From Eubacterium sp. AB3007 (GTDB lineage: Bacteria; Bacillota; Clostridia; Peptostreptococcales; Anaerovoracaceae), in NCBI RefSeq assembly GCF_000688015.1, contig NZ_JIAD01000001.1, forward strand, positions 682,001-746,000: a DNA stretch of 64,000 nucleotides, read 5' to 3'. The notes below the pieces were generated by a model, which saw nothing but the letters and a program-made list of their open reading frames with translations, ran no database searches and was not told the DNA's origin. Below, one piece after another: positions 62,833 to 64,000 of this stretch (position 1 is its first letter; every line of letters starts with the position of its first letter). Both the position numbers and the translations under genes were made by a program.

Positions 62833-63369
62833 CTAATGACCTTCCTCAGCCGCAAGGGCTTTGTCGTAAGCGGACTTGGTGTGCGTATCAAAGAGCACCC
62901 ACATCACCTCATCCAGCGCCTGTGGATTCTCCTGCACAAAGCCGATTACCGTGCGCACTGCTATCTCTGCCGCCTGCTCCACTGGATAGGCGTATATCCC
63001 CGTTGAAATAGAAGGGAATGCCACTGTGCGGATCCCATTCTCCATCGCGACCCGCAGAGAATTCCGATAGCAGTTGGCCAAAAGTGCCGGCTCTCCCTGC
63101 CCGCCTCCGCGCCAGATGGGCCCCACCGTATGGATCACTGCGCCACAGGGCAATCTGTAGGCTCCTGTGATCTTGGCTTCTCCAGTCTCACAGCCATGCA
63201 GTGTGCGGCACTCCTCCAGCAGCTGGCTTCCGGCGGCCCGGTGGATCGCGCCATCCACACCACCACCCCCCAGCAGTGAACGGTTGGCAGCGTTGACGAT
63301 GGCATCCACCCCAAGGTCTCTCGTAATATCCCCAAGCTTCGTACAGATAACTGTGTTGCCTTGTTTCAT
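62833..63369 (-). CDS. Macrodomain protein (ADP-ribose/O-acetyl-ADP-ribose hydrolase type)
   Basis: 178 residues from the ATG at 63369 (GGAG eight bases before). One macrodomain: [35 protein letters not shown], the last part being the ADP-ribose-binding loop, and [13 protein letters not shown]. The Asn and Asp of the VNAAN and GGVDGAIH motifs are those of MacroD-type enzymes, which remove ADP-ribose from proteins or deacetylate O-acetyl-ADP-ribose. It precedes the SseB-HD gene by 12 bp, so both could act on nucleotide signals. Confidence 0.92.
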   Translation of the reverse strand: MKQGNTVICTKLGDITRDLGVDAIVNAANRSLLGGGGVDGAIHRAAGSQLLEECRTLHGCETGEAKITGAYRLPCGAVIHTVGPIWRGGGQGEPALLANCYRNSLRVAMENGIRTVAFPSISTGIYAYPVEQAAEIAVRTVIGFVQENPQALDEVMWVLFDTHTKSAYDKALAAEEGH

Positions 63370-63465
63370 GACGATGCTCCTTTCCCCGGTACTCATATTC
63401 TGACACCTCTCTTTGCCACTTATTCTACCACCATTCTACAAAGAAATACAGCCCGTATTCCCAAA

Positions 63466-63495
63466 GAAAAAAAGAGCAGACCATTCGGTCTGCTC
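63466..63495 (-). terminator. Terminator of the PepSY-like gene
   Basis: On the minus strand AGAGCAGACC pairs with GGTCTGCTCT around GAAT, followed by seven T. Confidence 0.9.
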
Positions 63496-63510
63496 TGCAA
63501 ACTATGATAT

Positions 63511-64000
63511 CTAATCCAGTTCTTTATTTTTTGATAGGATCTTTCCATCGGTGGCGCGTATATCATACTCATACTCGTATTTTCCACTTTCAAATTCCAC
63601 CTCATAGACCCGGACACCTTTCTCCCAGTCCAGTTCCACATGGGTATCCCTCACCTGTGCCTTCTTCAGGCCGGCATCCTTGAGGGCGATGGCAAGTGCT
63701 GCCTTCTTACCAATGTAACCGTTCTTCTTTGGGATGGTGACAGATCCCTTCACCTTGCCGTACTTGGTGGTATTCTGCTGCCGTACGCCCTTGATGGTGA
63801 ATCGGTAGGTCTTGCCTGCCTTGTGTTTACGGAGAACAAAGGTGATGTCATCGTCATCCTTCTTAACGATCTTAGCCTTGTATTTCTTGCCACCAGGATT
63901 CTTTACGATGACCTTTACGTTTTTATATTCTACGTCTCCGTGGAAGTCAACCTCGACCTTTTTCTTACCTTTGAGTTCCACTTCATCGATGGACGGTGCA
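63511..64000 (-). CDS. PepSY-like domain protein, partial (N-terminus outside window)
   Basis: The frame is open to the window edge (163 residues seen). A Lys/Asp-rich beta domain (VEVDFHGDVEYKNVKVIVK) is followed by a PepSY-type repeat: IGKKAALAIALKDAGL, VRDTHVELDWEKGVRVYEVEF and EYEYDIRATDGKIL. PepSY domains occur in secreted or membrane proteins as inhibitors or calcium-binding modules. A GTG at 63981 would be an internal start without ribosome site, so the real start lies beyond the window. Confidence 0.8.
   Translation of the reverse strand, partial: APSIDEVELKGKKKVEVDFHGDVEYKNVKVIVKNPGGKKYKAKIVKKDDDDITFVLRKHKAGKTYRFTIKGVRQQNTTKYGKVKGSVTIPKKNGYIGKKAALAIALKDAGLKKAQVRDTHVELDWEKGVRVYEVEFESGKYEYEYDIRATDGKILSKNKELD

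Overview
The window looks like chromosomal DNA of an anaerobic Gram-positive bacterium of the class Clostridia (Bacillota). The evidence is a PolC-type replicase, spoVG, a Bacillus/Clostridium-type LexA box, strong AGGAGG ribosome binding sites, TTGACA/TATAAT promoters, the MEP isoprenoid pathway and the gene order of the nusA-infB and pyrH-cdsA-dxr clusters. By eye the coding DNA is moderately GC-rich (roughly 55%) and the intergenic DNA is AT-rich. No rRNA or CRISPR array is present. I cannot name the species.

Layout. 1-8787 (minus strand): a cut SpoVB/MurJ-like flippase, mtaD, mfd, pth, prs and murC, closely packed. 9025-11078 (plus): spoVG and a succinyl-CoA:acetate CoA-transferase. 11.1-15.1 kb is an accessory patch. 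It holds a frameshifted metallophosphoesterase and a truncated YitT gene lying head to head, an intact nitrilase, and about 1.1 kb of decayed DNA ending in a cloverleaf-like inverted repeat. 15.1-16.3 kb: a ProX-type deacylase gene and a six-tRNA operon (Met-Val-Asp-His-Gln-Cys). 16.4-24.7 kb (minus): rimP-nusA-rnpM-ylxQ-infB-rbfA-nrnA-truB-ribF. 24.9-34.7 kb (minus): pyrH-frr-uppS-cdsA-dxr-rseP-ispG-polC. 34.8-41.6 kb (minus): mnmA, a TetM/EF-G-like GTPase fused to a Rae1-type nuclease, an M18 aminopeptidase, nudC and a thioredoxin reductase.

41.8-48.4 kb: two cell-wall amidase homologues, a uracil/xanthine permease and two divergent NhaC-type antiporters. 48.4-49.8 kb: lexA with its own SOS box, then a PIN-like nuclease gene. 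49.9-54.8 kb (minus): a probable operon of amino-acid racemase, LysO-type exporter, MoxR ATPase, VWA protein, a lipoprotein barnase and barstar. 54.9-57.6 kb: a lipoprotein, an IS1341-type TnpB element with an apparent guide RNA, and tRNA-Ala. 57.7-64 kb: a large secreted transglutaminase-like protein, a YfcC-family transporter, an SseB-HD fusion, a macrodomain protein and a cut PepSY-like protein.

The main leads are: (1) PolC that has lost its proofreading exonuclease domain although the flanking PHP halves are intact; (2) the GTPase-Rae1 fusion, which suggests a translation factor carrying its own A-site mRNA nuclease; (3) a MoxR-VWA pair in line with a membrane-anchored barnase and its inhibitor; (4) an amidase homologue without its catalytic glutamate; and (5) an SseB-alarmone-hydrolase-like fusion beside a macrodomain gene. 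All functional calls rest on reading the translations; no database search was possible.
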